This document shows, piece by piece, positions 23,036 to 34,737 of a stretch of 64,000 nt of DNA (the stretch's first letter is position 1; every line of letters starts with the position of its first letter). The notes beneath the pieces are model-generated. The model made no database searches. It worked only from the letters and a program-made list of their open reading frames with translations, and was not told the DNA's origin. This DNA is from Stropharia rugosoannulata (taxonomy: Eukaryota > Basidiomycota > Agaricomycetes > Agaricales > Strophariaceae). A program made the translations under genes and the position numbers. The stretch covers positions 372,001 through 436,000 of the forward strand of contig JANCIK010000009.1 in the NCBI GenBank assembly GCA_028532985.1. The letters are read 5' to 3'.

Positions 23036-26000
23036 CTACTCTACATTTGCGCTCTGTGAGATGTCCTTCCATAGTGCAGCCTGCTCTGGCGTCTTGAACA
23101 CGAGTTTAATGTCCATGCCATAGTGCGTCCCAATACCAGCGAGGTTTTTCTCTATAATCTTCATCATTATGGCTGTCTCGTAGTGTTCTGTCGTGACGTC
23201 CATCCCGTAGAGATCGTTTATCGTGAGGCCGGTCGTGTTTCTAAAATGGCTGACCCAAAACGAGCGTACAAAACACGGTGTCGGTTCCAAAGATGGCATG
23301 TAGTAGATAGTGTTTGCGAAAACCGGATTAGTCGAGTATGCCTTGCAGGTTTTGTAGAAGAAAAATTCGGTTAGGACATCTTCAATACAACAACCGCAAT
23401 GCATATGGCCTTCGGGAGGTATGTTGAGCTTATTCTGTTTCTGGAAAGCGACGCCATGCAACTGAGTAGCATTGTCTGCATCTCTGAGTTTTCGATTGAG
23501 CTGGTGGAAACGGCATATGAAGAGTCCGTTACGCGTGTAGAAACACAGGAGAGCGACATTTCGAGACATATACGACGCTTCAGGGACGAAACTTTGTGCT
23601 TCACGGATAGCGCCGCGGTACCTCACTTTGCAGACTCTTGCATACATTGTACGCCTTTTCCGGGGAAGACTCGCAAAGTCGATGCCTTTGGTTTCGGCAT
23701 CAAACTTCTTTAAGCTTCTGAGGTATGGCTGTCCATGTGAGGAAATATTCCGCGAGAATGTTTTGAGACTTTTTGTGCCCGCGGACAAACTCGTCATGTG
23801 CGCGAAAGTTTACACACACTGCGCGGAAAAGTTAAAGCATGCGCGAAAGTTTTCGAGCTTGCGCGGAAAAACTTAGCATGCGCGAAAAATAGTTCAAGGT
23901 CAAATATGACCTGCGCGGATTTTCTAAAGACATTTCTGTGTGCGCGGAAATACTTGTACGGTGCGCGGAAAAGTTCGCAAAGTTGCGCGAAAGTTTTGAG
24001 AATTAAGGTTTGCTAATGTGCCGTGCTGCCGTGCTTAGATAATTGATGTGCACGGCAGAGGGCCGGCATGCTGAATGAGAGAATTCACACGGTTTTTCTT
24101 CCATGAACCCCCGCCTGCACTTCCTTCACCATGTATAAAAACCTGCTGTATTGTGTCATTTATACGATTTAAAATACCAACACTGACTTTTGACAGTTAC
24201 TCTGGTGCTGAGATGTTATTTTTTTGCCCAATAATACTCAGATATGGGGTGGTTACATCTGAATTTAGGCATGCAAGCGATACCCAGGTCTTACCAGTTC
24301 TACCCAAACATTCAAATGTATTCCAAATGTATTCCCAACTATATCATTGACTTCCTTAACTTTTTGTACGTTTTAAAAGTGTTCTACATTAGTGGTGAGC
24401 CAGCCAGCAGGCGATATTTCATGGAAGAAAACCGTGTGAATTCTCTCATTCAGCATGCCGGCCCTCTGCCGTGCACATCAATTATCTAAGCACGGCAGCA
24501 CGGCACATTAGCAAACCTTAATTCTCAAAACTTTCGCGCAACTTTGCGAACTTTTCCGCGCACCGTACAAGTATTTCCGCGCACACAGAAATGTCTTTAG
24601 AAAATCCGCGCAGGTCATATTTGACCTTGAACTATTTTTCGCGCATGCTAAGTTTTTCCGCGCAAGCTCGAAAACTTTCGCGCATGCTTTAACTTTTCCG
24701 CGCAGTGTGTGTAAACTTTCGCGCACATGACGAGTTTGTCCGCGGGCACAAAAAGTCTCAAAACATTCTCGCGGAATATTTCCTCACATGGACAGCCATA
24801 CTGAGGGCTTTTTCTATCGTGAACTCAGCTTATAACTTCGTGATAAGATAGATTAATGTAAATACTCACTGCGGAAATCTTTCAGATCGTCTTCATCCAT
24901 TGTATTGAGAACACGCCTTGCCCACAGCGAATCTGGCAATCGAGGCCCACGCGGCTTACGACGCTTGCTACGAGTAACGGCACTCAAGTCAGCTTCATCC
25001 TGTTCGTTGGCAATGTTGAGCGCCATCTTGTGATCATCGTCCTCCTCGTCGTCTTTGTACTCGCTCGCGTCGTCGTCGTCTGTGTCCTCTTCGCTGTCCG
25101 ATACCTCAGCGTCGCTTGCTCCATCGTCAGCATTGAGGTCCTTGGCCGCGCTTACACCTCCATCGACATCCTTGTCCTTGTCATCTTCCTTGTCGTCCTC
25201 TGCATCATTCTCCTCGGCCGCCTCCATATCCACATCCTGGTCTGAAACCATAGCGCCTTGTGACTCTGCTTCGATCTGACTTGTGCGGTTACTTGTATCT
25301 AGAGAAACCCCTGAGGACTTCGATTTAGCAGGGTGTTTGCCGTTGCCGCTTAAACGGACTTCAAGGACCTTGATGTCTTCTTCTAGCGATGAGATTTGAC
25401 TGCGTAGAGACTCTAATTTATTGGCAGGTACAGTCATGAATTGACGCATGGATGCTGATAGCTTTCGCTGTAATTCTTCCAGAAGAGTCCGATCTGCGCG
25501 CTTACAACCAAAGTGATAGTCGTACGCTTTCTGCGATGAAGTCAGTCTCGCCGTTGCCGTGGCAAGATACTCCTCAGCAAATGTCTGATCCTCCTTAGCC
25601 TTTGATATCGCATTGAGGTACTGTTGGATTGTTTCAGGAGAGTTTACTCCCGTCTCCTTGAGGGAAGAATCAATCCGTTTAATCGAATTTGAGACATATT
25701 CACGGTACAGCTCCCATACACAAAGATTGGCCTGAGCGTAAGCGAGGTCTTTACGAGCAATGAAATCGCTTTGAAGCTCGAACTGAGTGCGATACATATC
25801 TGGTACTCTGGTATCCTTGAGTATCTGTCTATTGAAGTAGGGGCGGTCGGGGGTCCTATATGAGAACTTGTCCTCCCAAGAAGACAGACTACCTAATCTG
25901 TAATGTGCGTTATTCAAAGGAATATGTATGAATGTTAGGGCGCGCGCTACCTCTCTGCTGCAATCATTTTAATACTTTGGATCAATGCAGCCGTATTGTT

Positions 26001-26325
26001 GTCACTGTCTCTGAGGGCAAATAAGTATGTTAAGTCCGTATGAGAGCTAATAGACGTACGAGTTCATGGCCTTCATGGCTGCTACATGGCTCTTGAGGCC
26101 ATTGCTCGGCAAAGGCATTTCAGTACTCTTGTTTTCGGCGCGCGCTCTGGTGATACTCTTGTTTCTGCTACTGCTACTTTGGTGGTTTCAGAACGGTCGG
26201 GAACAAAAAAAACAGGTTGCATAGACATACTGAGCGGAACCCATCCTTGGGCGCTTAAATGTGGAGGCATCAATATCTTCCGCGCCGCCACCTGGGTTTT
26301 GACGTTTTGTCGCTGGAATCGGCAT
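23036..26325 (-). pseudogene. KDZ cargo gene B, coiled-coil/acidic protein, interrupted by a MITE
   Basis: Exons can be followed on the minus strand. They run from a candidate ATG at 26325 (basic, NLS-like ATKRQNP and FKRPRM), through short exons near 26150-26060 and 26020-25950, to a large exon from about 25890 to 24875. That exon encodes helices (FIARKDLAYAQANLCVWELY; LRSQISSLEEDIKVLEVRL), then a long Asp/Glu-rich tract, then RSKRRKPRGPRLP. A 57-nt intron (GTGAGT...GATAG) leads to the last exon, which reads KKALRSLKKFDAETK across the point where a 1077-bp MITE sits (23724-24800). The C-terminal domain has HMHCGCCIEDVL and about 120 further residues with no family I recognise. With the MITE present the frame enters the repeat and stops within about 15 codons, so this copy is probably broken. 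Confidence 0.6.
23724..24800. mobile_element. MITE-like element with 384-bp terminal inverted repeats
   Basis: The termini read TATGGCTGTCCATGTGAGG inward on both sides. The arms 23724-24107 and 24418-24800 are almost identical; the one clear difference is a T-run length. Flanking 6-bp direct repeats CTGAGG lie at 23718-23723 and 24801-24806. If the terminal base pair is counted with the repeat, the duplication becomes TGAG. Each arm contains about nine TGCGCG(G)AAA motifs, likely transposase sites. The central 310 bp is AT-rich and encodes nothing. Near-identity of the arms implies a recent insertion. Confidence 0.9.
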
Positions 26326-26504
26326 CCGTTCTGCATCTACGACAATACTGCAGGAGTAGGAGCAGATGAAATTAGTTACTTCATATTAGCGACCCGGATG
26401 CCACTTACCTGCGACTGCCTGAAGGTGTTGCATGTGCGTCATGAAGATTCGCGTCAAGAAGTTCTTCTATATGTTGACTACATCGGTAAGGTTTTCAATT
26501 GAGT

Positions 26505-27687
26505 TTATGCAGTGTAGAACTCTAACGTGACGTACTCTGCGTTCACAGTCATGTCAGGGAAACACCCCAACAAGTTCACATTAGGTGGTTCTATAATCCC
26601 TGCACTGAAGTATATTTTAAGCCCAGTGATATATCTAATAGACGAATCAACGTACTTTAACGCGATGATATCAGATTCATTCCGAGCCTTGTCTTCCAGG
26701 TGAGTGTCACCACAGTCACCGTCAGAGTGAGTCATATTGGTCTTAACAAAGGCTTAAGTAATCGATGAAGCCAACTTGAAGTACTCTAAACAACATACAT
26801 TGGTGTACACGGCTGGTAACTCGGGGTCGGCTAACCCTTTCGGAGGTGTCGAGGACACGCTTCTGTTCATTGAACGGTCTAATGTGTTCGATGTAATACT
26901 ATCATTATTTCAAAACAGGATCAAATGCTCAGTCAAAGAGAAAACGTACGATGGCCCCTCTATTGTCTCCAAAGGCATGCCCATATTTAATTCTGGAGCA
27001 CTAACATATACCAGTTTAACAAATGGACGTTGTACCAAAGAATATACTCACTTGTTGACAGATTGTTCTCGTAGGCCGACACTCAAATCGCTCGGGTTAA
27101 CCCTATGAGTTCCTCAGAAAGCAGGTATAGTATGTTTTATTTTCAGAAAACCTACGTGGAGACAGCAGCAAAAGCCCCTGTCTTAAAATAAATATCAGTA
27201 TTGAGCCATAGTGGCATGTTCGACGTTCGTAATGCGTTTATATCAACTGCATGCGTACTGACATAAAATCCTATACATCAGCCAATGTAAATTATTTAGT
27301 GGTAAACACTTACCTCTCGCTATGCTCGTCTACTACAGTGTCCCTCACCACCACACCCGTATTTTCGCTGTTAATATTTGGGCTTGCAAAGGTTCTTTCC
27401 CCGGCGCTGAGATGATATCTAACATATTTTTAGCATATAAAGAATTCTTTTTAGCGTCACATACCCCAATGTGTTTGCTGTGGGACTAAGAATTCTCCAC
27501 TCCATCCCCTCCATCCCGGAGTTTGAAATAATTTGAGTCTCTTCCCTACACGAATTATAATTCAGTATTCCGAGCCTCTGATTCCGTTATTTGGGACTTA
27601 CGCCGTATTGTTCGTAAACCCTGCATCATTCATATTCATACCTGTCACCAGGTCACCAATAAGGCGGTCATCTGGTAGATCTTCCAT
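26505..27687 (-). CDS. KDZ cargo gene C, multi-exon, unrecognised
   Basis: This gene is assembled by eye from short exons. It begins ATG at 27687 with MEDLPDDRLIGDLVTGMNMN. The next exon ends MEWRILSPTANTLG, followed by an exon with FASPNINSENTGVVVRDT. After an unresolved stretch at about 27120-27310 come exons with RVNPSDLSVGLREQSVNK, MPLETIEGPSYVFSLTEH, and NRSVSSTPPKGLADPELP. The last exon, 26505-26735, ends GCFPDMTVNAEYVTLEFYTA. Several junctions have GTAAGT or GTATGT donors and TAG or CAG acceptors with matching phase. No domain is recognised. The continuous coding-like segments on one strand are the main support; the complete model is uncertain. Confidence 0.45.
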
Positions 27688-27743
27688 AGAAGTCGGTAAT
27701 CTATGAATGCCAATAGTGAGTCAATGTATGAGCAGTAATACTC

Positions 27744-29044
27744 TCATGTTACGCACCCTCCATCACCATCAACATCCAGAGCATACTCAGCAGAAGATCC
27801 AGCAAGCGGATTAAGTGGGTCAGCGGCGATAATGGTCTCAATCACCTCCGACTTGACTTTAACCGAGGTCGCTTCATCCAGATCTTTATTTTCACATAAA
27901 TGCTGAACTCCTGCGTTGTCTTCAAACGACGCTGGGGGGCCTTGCTCATTATTTAATGAGCCTGTTTGAACATGTGCGGTGTCCAAAGAGGACTGTTGAG
28001 CCTGTGCACTGTGCAGAGAGAGCAGCGCAGCGTGCGCGGGGTCCACAGAAGGCGGATGAGCGTGCGCAGTGTCCAAAGACGACTGTTGAGCTTGTGCGCT
28101 GTGCAGAGAGAGTGGAGGAGCGTACGCGGGGCCCACAGAGGACAGGCGAGCGTGCGCGGGGTCCAAAGAGGACTGTTGAGCCTGTGCGCCGTGCAGAGAG
28201 AGTGGCGGAGCGTGCGCATGATCTGCAGAGGACGGGTGAGCGTGCGCGGCGTCCACAGGGGGCGGATCAGCGTGCGCAGTGTCCAAAGACAACTGTTGAG
28301 CCTGTGCACCGTGCAGAGAGAGCGGAGGAGCATGCGCATGGTCCGCAGAGGACGGGTGAGCGTGCGCGGGGTCCAAAGAGGACTGTTGAGCCTGTGCGCC
28401 GTGCAGAGAGAGTGGCGGAGCGTGCGCATGATCTGCAGAGGACAGGTGAGCGTGCGCGGCGTCCACAGAGGGCGGATCAGCATGCGCAGTGTCCAAAGAC
28501 GACTGTTGAGCCTGTGCGCCGTGCAGAGAGAGCGGAGGAGCATGTGCATGGTCCGCAGAGGACGAGTGAGCGTGCGCGGGGTCCACAGCCTGGGACTGTT
28601 GGGCTTGTCTGTATATCCCATGAGTCGGTGAATGGTTATGCAGCAAGTTTGAAGAACTCACATTTTATGGCCATCATCACTCACTGCATGGTCGATCAAC
28701 AATTCAGTAGAGGGAATCAGGGAGCTGCTAATCTCTGGTTTTCCTTTAACAGCAGCCGCTCGCTGTTCAAAGTTTTTCCAAGCCGCTCTGGCATTGTCAC
28801 GGCGTATACGAGCAGCCTCCTTTTTGTCCACTGTATGCACGCATATCATGTAACGTCGGATATAGAAGTTAGAATAGGTAAATATGCACTCACAGTCAGC
28901 CTTTCGTTTGTGTTTGTACATCTCCCACTCCTTTAGAGATTGATTGAGCTCATTCAAAAGCAGAGTTTCCTCATCCTGAACAGCGTGAATGCCCTCTGTC
29001 GCTCCCAGGGGCCTAACGGGGACTGCTGCTCGAGATGACTGCAT
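27744..29044 (-). CDS. KDZ cargo gene D, decapeptide-repeat (Ala/His-rich) protein
   Basis: Exon 1 starts at 29044 and contains LLNELNQSLKEWEMYKHKRK. Exon 2 has ARIRRDNARAAWKNFEQR (helical, basic). Exon 3, from about 28608, is a run of decapeptides such as SSADHAHAPP, LSLHGAQAQQ, SSLDTAHADP and PSVDAAHAHP, about 20 units encoded by a 30-bp minisatellite (about 27985-28600). The phase across the last intron (AAAAT/GTGAGT to ACAG/ACAAG) selects the Ala/His frame. All other frames are open too because the period is a multiple of three. A short acidic C-terminus follows. Copy number probably varies between alleles. The function is not recognised; repetitive low-complexity tails often mediate multivalent binding. 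Confidence 0.6.
27985..28600 (-). repeat. 30-bp coding minisatellite
   Basis: There are about 20 tandem copies of a 30-bp unit (core GTGTCCAAAGACGACTGTTG or GTCCACAGAGGGCGGAT on the plus strand, with GAGCGTGCGC between). They are organised into higher-order blocks of 90 and 120 bp that alternate. The array lies inside gene D. Confidence 0.85.
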
Positions 29045-29482
29045 GTTAACGTATGTTGTTGTTGTTGTGGTGTAGAATAGCACGTTTGGAAGTAACAGAG
29101 ACACAGTTGAATAGGACTGTATGTCAAGGGTAAGGTCAACCAATACTGCACGGTGACCTAGTAAACACCAGTTGCTCTACCTCACCGCAAACGACATGAC
29201 TTGATAATTGTGATTGGTCATATCTGGCAAGTGCCAAGCAAAGACCGGCGTTTGAGTGTCTGGAATTCGCGGAAGATTGTGACCGTTTGGACGTTTTGAT
29301 CCTAGTACGCATGTGTGTCAAATTCCTCCGTATCTTACTTGAATCTAGAGATCTCAGATCCCATACATCTCGGTTCCTTTGGTGTGCGATGGATTTAGGG
29401 CTTAAGTCCAAACATGTTTTAAAACTTATTCTCCACTCCTCTCTCTTGACCTCTACCAGTTTCGTCCCTCAAGTAGCCTCTG

Positions 29483-30257
29483 ATGAGAAGCGTCACTATT
29501 GCTCAGTCACCAGATATTGCAGTATCTGATGACTGCTCAGTTCACGCATCCACTGAGACTGGTAAGCGCTGCTTCAGACTTACAGTTTGATTGATTTTCT
29601 GATGATCTTCAGAGAACGAATACTTCTACGCTGTGTTGGTTGGACGTGAACCTGGCGTTTACCATCAAAGGTATGTAGTTTTCACGCCTTCATAGATGTA
29701 TTGGACTAAGGATATTGGTTTACGTGTAGGGAACAAGTCACGTTGAGCCTGAACCGCATTCCAGGTAGTGCCGTGGTAAGGTTTAGCTCCGAGGACGAGG
29801 CACGCCAACACTACATTTCCGCTGTGAAAAACAAGTTGGTCTTTAAAGTTGACCTGGTGGAGAGTCGTCGAACGTTGAATGTATCAGATGTGGGAGATGT
29901 TATCCCAATACGTCCCACTGGTACGTTTCCGCTACCATATTTAATACCTCGTTTTCTGACATTGAAATCAGGGAGCACATTGCTGTCCCACCGCTGGTAT
30001 AGTGTCACCGTCGGTCGCGATCCCTGGGTCTACAATGGATTGTATGTTCTCACTGTTCTTGCTACTACTATAAATGATCGAGCTACTAAATCAGGGCGAA
30101 TGTTGCGTTGAATGTCTTGAGCATTCGAGGGGCCCGTTGTGCAAAGTTCTTGACAGAGGAGGAGGCTGTCGCAGACTTCAAGTCTTATCTTGCTGCAGGA
30201 CAGGTTGTCCAGGTCAAGTATAGTCACGAGCGCATGCTGGTGAATGACTATACATAA
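29483..30257 (+). CDS. KDZ cargo gene E, tandem RNase H1 N-terminal-domain protein, 186 aa
   Basis: Five exons (29483-29561, 29613-29670, 29730-29920, 29972-30041, 30095-30257) join in frame to 186 residues. Two RNase H1 N-terminal (caulimovirus viroplasmin/hybrid-binding) modules are visible. The first has FYAVLVGREPGVYHQ, then IPGSAVVRFSSEDEARQHY. The second has WYSVTVGRDPWVYNG, then IRGARCAKFLTEEEAVADF. In RNase H1 this fold binds RNA:DNA hybrids through an aromatic [YW]xVxxGRxPGVY strand and a helix. No RNase H catalytic domain follows, so the protein should bind but not cut. The module order and intron inside each module match gene G on the other strand. It lies divergent from gene D with about 440 bp between. 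A role in transposition or hybrid binding is inference. Confidence 0.8.
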
Positions 30258-30473
30258 CTATTTGTATGGTAGATATGTAGTCTGTCGTCCGGAAATATAT
30301 CTCTCCTTCCTCCCTTGAACATTATGTGCCACTGCGGCACAGGGCGTAGTAAGATTAGTCTATTTGTACATCATCGGAGTTAGTTTGGGTAATCATTCCG
30401 GGATGTATACCGCCCGTAACCATGAGAGGTGTACCAGGACTTGTCAATAACCTCTAACTTTCATCCATAAATT

Positions 30474-32405
30474 ATGGGCCGCAAGAAACCTTCCCCTCCT
30501 GCTGATGGAAGTGATTCAAAACAAAAGAAATCTCTGGATAGGCCAAAGTATCCCATCGGTCCTGATGGTCTCAATCGAAATCAGCGCTACTACCGAAATA
30601 AGATAAAACGAGAGAAGGAAAAGCAGGTAAGCTGAAAGTACTGTCATTCCCTATAGTGAAATATTAAAGTAACTAGGAAAGCGCCATGGTAATATCTTCT
30701 ACATTGCAAGTATGCGCGAACCACAACTGAGTGAATCAAATGATTAATCTCAGGGAATCGCTCCTTTACAGTCCGTACATGGAAGCAGTGAGGTCGACAC
30801 TCTTCCTCAGGTACATACATTTATCACTCTGTTTTACTTGTGCATGAGATTGTTTCTGAACGAGCCGCCTCTATAGCCTCAGGGAATGGATCCTTCTCGT
30901 CCCATACAGGAACGCAACCAGACAGTCTCCAACCAGCAGGTGTGCATATCTACTCCTCCAATGCTATATATGTGTACAATTTTTTTTTTCGGTAGCCACC
31001 TAGGTATGACGATGGCACAGAGTATATACTACAGCCTGTGCTTCGTGCTGCGGACTGGGACGCATATGACTCTTGGGATATGACTTCACCGTCTCCCTCT
31101 GATCATGTAGACCCCATGTCTAGAGCTCGATATAACCAACTGGAGAGCAACATTGGCCGCACTGTCACAAGTATGCGTCCAAGTGGCGCCCGCAGAGCTT
31201 CATTGCATATTTTACAAGATACCAATCTTTTTGATAGCGGTGGCGATCTACAATCTTCAATTCCTGGAAGTCTCACCAACTCAAACTCATCGCATCCGCA
31301 GGGTGATACAGGTGTTTCTGCTTCAAAAGTTCAACGTTCTGGCCGTGTCGAATACATTAGGGATCATGACAGTAGTCGTGTGGCACATATTGGGATGTCT
31401 GATACAGCTCCCGACTCTTGCTACTCTGTTGCTGCTGTTCATCAGGCTATGTTCGACTCGGGAAGTGGTGTTGCCGCCACGAGAGCGTCTGATATATCTG
31501 CACCGATAGCTCAGTTGAGCTCTCATGCTCAACCCTACTATCATTCTGACAAGGTCATCACTCATCGTACTATGGATTCAGACTCTGTACATCAAGACTA
31601 CAGCATCCATTTCTCTACCTCAAGTGTGACTACGGCGTCAGGACTCACTACTCATGAGCCGAATTTGGCAGATACGTTCTATCCTTGTGTGGAGGAGAGT
31701 TATCACACCTTGGAGACGGAACGTTCAAGTGGACCTGTTACACAGCACTCAACAGTCAATTCCAATCTCCAGACTGGATCCACGTCCACAGTTACGAGGG
31801 ATACTGGGAATATTGCACAGACCTTCTCATTATCAAAGGTAGTAGGTGATCTCCCACAAGACGAGCAATCAACCAAAATTCTACACAAGGAATTCGACTT
31901 ATATACCGACTACCTTGAGATGCGGGAACTCATCAAGGTCTGGTCAATGTCCATGGGAGGAATGGAAAACTGGCCGCATACAATAGAGCAGAGGTTCGAA
32001 GCGGCAAAGGTTAAGGGCTTACCAGCACTACAGCGCTTCTGCGACAGATTATTCGACTTAGAAACAAGGGGCCATAAGTTTATGGCAACTCTGGCATTTA
32101 TCTCAAGTTCGTTGCCCAAGAGTCCTCAAGGCCTTTCCCATCTTTGGAGATTACAGCAAGAGCAGGTAATGGTAGTATGCCGGGGTCTAACGATCCTCGA
32201 ACTCTGTGCGTCTATTGCAAAGCGTAGCATGTTCACAATTGGAAATGGAGAGTATTTTCATGCTGCGCCCTACGCACTGCTAGAAGATCGGCCTTCTGGA
32301 CCAGTAGCATCCAAGAATGCTCTTCGACATCCCTTGGCAAATGTTTTCGACGAAATGGAAGAGAGGGAGGTTACAGCATACCTATCTTCGTACGAATACT
32401 ATTAG
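30474..32405 (+). CDS. KDZ cargo gene F, unrecognised, 560 aa
   Basis: Four exons (30474-30626, then 57-nt and 63-nt exons, then 30996-32405) all join in phase 0 after CAG codons, giving 560 residues. The N-terminus is basic (MGRKKPSPP; RYYRNKIKREKEKQ) and could bind nucleic acid or act as a nuclear signal. Residues about 100-390 are Ser/Thr/His-rich and probably disordered. The last 170 residues are helical and ordered (FDLYTDYLEMRELIKVWSMS; LPALQRFCDRLFDL; QQEQVMVVCRGLTILELCAS). No known domain is recognised. The gene follows gene E on the same strand 217 bp downstream. Confidence 0.65.
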
Positions 32406-33175
32406 TTGTACTACTGGTACACAGCAGGTATTAGTAGGCACTTTCAAATGTTTAGAAGCCCCGCAACATGTTTGATAAAGTATCGCAGTTAAGAGTACAA
32501 AATCATTCCTGCAGCGTATTTACCTCTTAGAGAAATCTATACTGGGTGCATCATAAAACTGCTGTCTATGATGGTTATGATGTTGCATTCTGATGCTATT
32601 CGGATCATTCTGACGGTTTCATACAGCTGTTATGATGGTGTAGTCCACATTATGACGGTGTCAAGACGGATATAACTGGTATATGATGTTCACATACAAT
32701 AATTATGACGTTTTTCTGACGTTTTTCTGACGCTTCATTAGTACATTATGTGTGCTTTACAAGACAATGGTGATGAATACTTCCTATAATAATACAGTAC
32801 CCATATGACACCTCAAAGTAGTTAGAAAAGAGTTGAGCGCTCTAGATAATCACTTGTAGCAATATTTATATTGGACACACCTAGAGCGGCGGCAATGCGC
32901 ACGACAGGTGCATTCACCTCGGCTCTGCACCATGCGTCTGCGCAGCGGCATACGCCCTGCCGCGCATCCCCCAAACTCCACGAAATAGCTATTATCGCTT
33001 ATCATAGTTAGTAGAAATATTCACTGTCCATTACTTAATGCAGAACAACACAATGTAGTCTATGGACAATACATTGAAACAGAAAGAACGGCCTGAAGAA
33101 GAAGAGACACAAGACGTTTATTACTACAGAGTTCTCGTAATGTATTTGATCAACACTTATGTATATACACAAGGA
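32406..33175. other. Intergenic AT-rich segment between genes F and G
   Basis: About 770 bp lies between the convergent ends of genes F and G. It contains repeated TGATG/TGACG-like words (for example TTATGACGTTTTTCTGACGT near 32702) but no open frame of note. I see nothing else; it presumably holds the terminators of both genes. Confidence 0.5.
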
Positions 33176-34261
33176 TTATGACTCTACCAAATCAGGGTAA
33201 TCGTCTCGGGTCATTCTCTCATTTATCTGTATCATTGACACCCGCACGACCTGACCATTGCAGAGACATTGTATAAAGTAATGTAAGGCATCTTCACGAT
33301 GCCGAAATGTGGACATAGACCCTCCATTCACCTGAAAGATGTTGGCGTCGACGTTGGAGGAACTACTTAAATAACAATAAATTAGTAAATACATGTAGCT
33401 GCCGAATTTATTACTGACCCAATTCGAAAGACACCTGGATTACGCCCAATGATAACCGTGCACCACCACTCTGGGCCCCCTCGGCCATAATCTACAGCCA
33501 TGGAAATTTAAAATTAAAATAAGCTGAAACATGGTATGAGAGAAAGCCATACCTTTATCGATTTGAACAAGTTTGTCCTGCTCACCAACTTTATCCCGAC
33601 ATACATGTGTAGTTCTGCGTACTATCATAGCATTATTGAGATAGGTAATGAAAGCCTCTCTGGCTTCATGAAGATTCTCGTAGACGACGTGGTAGGTCTG
33701 GCGTACATCATCAAACAGGGCCTCCTGATTATCATATCTAATGTCGTGTTTAGTACAGAAATAATGACAATTGATCATGACTTACTCAAAGCTGTATACT
33801 CCAGGGCGTCGCCCGATGAGAGCTACTTTGAACCGGTGTGAACTGGAGATATTTGGGTCAGAAAAGTTCCACTGTGTGACGCGATTCCTCTGTGCTCCAT
33901 AGTCAACAATGGTATCCCTAGAAGACTTAGAGAGACGGAATCGAAGTACAATATCTATTTCAGCCATTGAAAGAGCCTTGTCAGTGAGATAAAAGTCAAC
34001 ACAAGCATTCGAAGTCACGTTTATTTGAGTAGTACTGTCTTCTACGACCAATGTCAAGCAAGTGTTCAACTTCACGCCGTTCCAAAAGCCCTATGTATGT
34101 GTGTTATCATTAAACGGATTAAAGCTGCACGTCAATGGATACTCACCATTTCTTTTATATTGTCTGCGGTTACTGGAATTGCCTTCAGTGTAGAATGGGT
34201 CGACACTGAAGACTGTCTCTCCGGTAGCACTAATGCGCACTTTGGAAGCACAAGAAGTCAT
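33176..34261 (-). CDS. KDZ cargo gene G, second tandem RNase H1 N-terminal-domain protein
   Basis: On the minus strand, from ATG at 34261, exon 1 encodes MTSCASKVRISATGETVFSV and ends near 34148. The next exon carries NACVDFYLTDKALSMAEIDI and runs into the first hybrid-binding module, FKVALIGRRPGVYSFE. A 48-nt intron with a TACTAAAC-like branch site follows. The module continues YHVVYENLHEAREAFITYLN. A second module begins WWCTVIIGRNPGVFRIG and ends STFRHREDALHYFIQCL. The C-terminus is RDDYPDLVES. The exon 1-exon 2 junction did not resolve in phase by eye, so either a small intron is missed or the gene carries a frameshift. It is a diverged relative of gene E with an extra N-terminal domain, and no RNase H catalytic domain is present. 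Confidence 0.7.
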
Positions 34262-34737
34262 GGTTTGAAGGCTTCGATGGGCGCAGACCGACTGAACGCG
34301 GCCTTTTGGCCATGACCTGTAGATATGGTGACTTGCTGCACTCTGATAAGTGACCGCGCGCGCATGACGGACTATCGCCAATCTGAATATATCTTCCGCA
34401 GGTAATGGAGATAATTAAACCCACAAAGACAAAAGGCGGAGATAATATAACCTTCAGCGTGATATATCATATAGTACTTGATCATTAATACTCCGGGACA
34501 TGATGTAGACATGATTATTTGTAAAACCTGTATGACCTCTGTTTATGCATATGGAAGATATGTCCCACAGATCGCATGTAGAACACATTCCTTTATTTTC
34601 TGGAAACTGTGTCGCCTCACCCAATGCCATATTTGCGACATCCACGGGCAACAGAGGCCTCAATCACAACATCACGGGGTATATAAGGTTCCGAGATTGG
34701 CTCCATTACTTGTGTTGCTTTTTCACAGCGACTTGTC
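34262..34737. promoter_or_regulatory. Shared divergent promoter region of genes G and H
   Basis: This is a 476-bp interval between the start codons of gene G (minus) and gene H (plus). It holds TATA-like runs: TATATAAGG at 34680-34688, about 50 bp before the gene H start, and TATCTTCCGC-type AT-rich sequence nearer gene G. The region is presumed to drive both genes. No specific operator is recognisable. Confidence 0.4.

Noticed and set aside
23798..24726. Two identical 72-codon frames on opposite strands
   Set aside because: They are the two arms of one terminal inverted repeat and not genes.
27956..28936. Long open frames on the plus strand and in another minus frame across the minisatellite
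   Set aside because: The 30-bp period keeps every frame open. Splice phase from the upstream exons of gene D supports only the Ala/His minus-strand frame.
31038..31509. Overlapping frame within gene F starting at 31153
   Set aside because: The gene F frame continues through four phase-0 exons and has a coherent C-terminal domain; the other frame stops early.
33176..34261. Possible complete RNase H1 gene
   Set aside because: Only the N-terminal hybrid-binding modules are present. No DEDD-type catalytic region is found downstream before the stop or within the next 700 bp.
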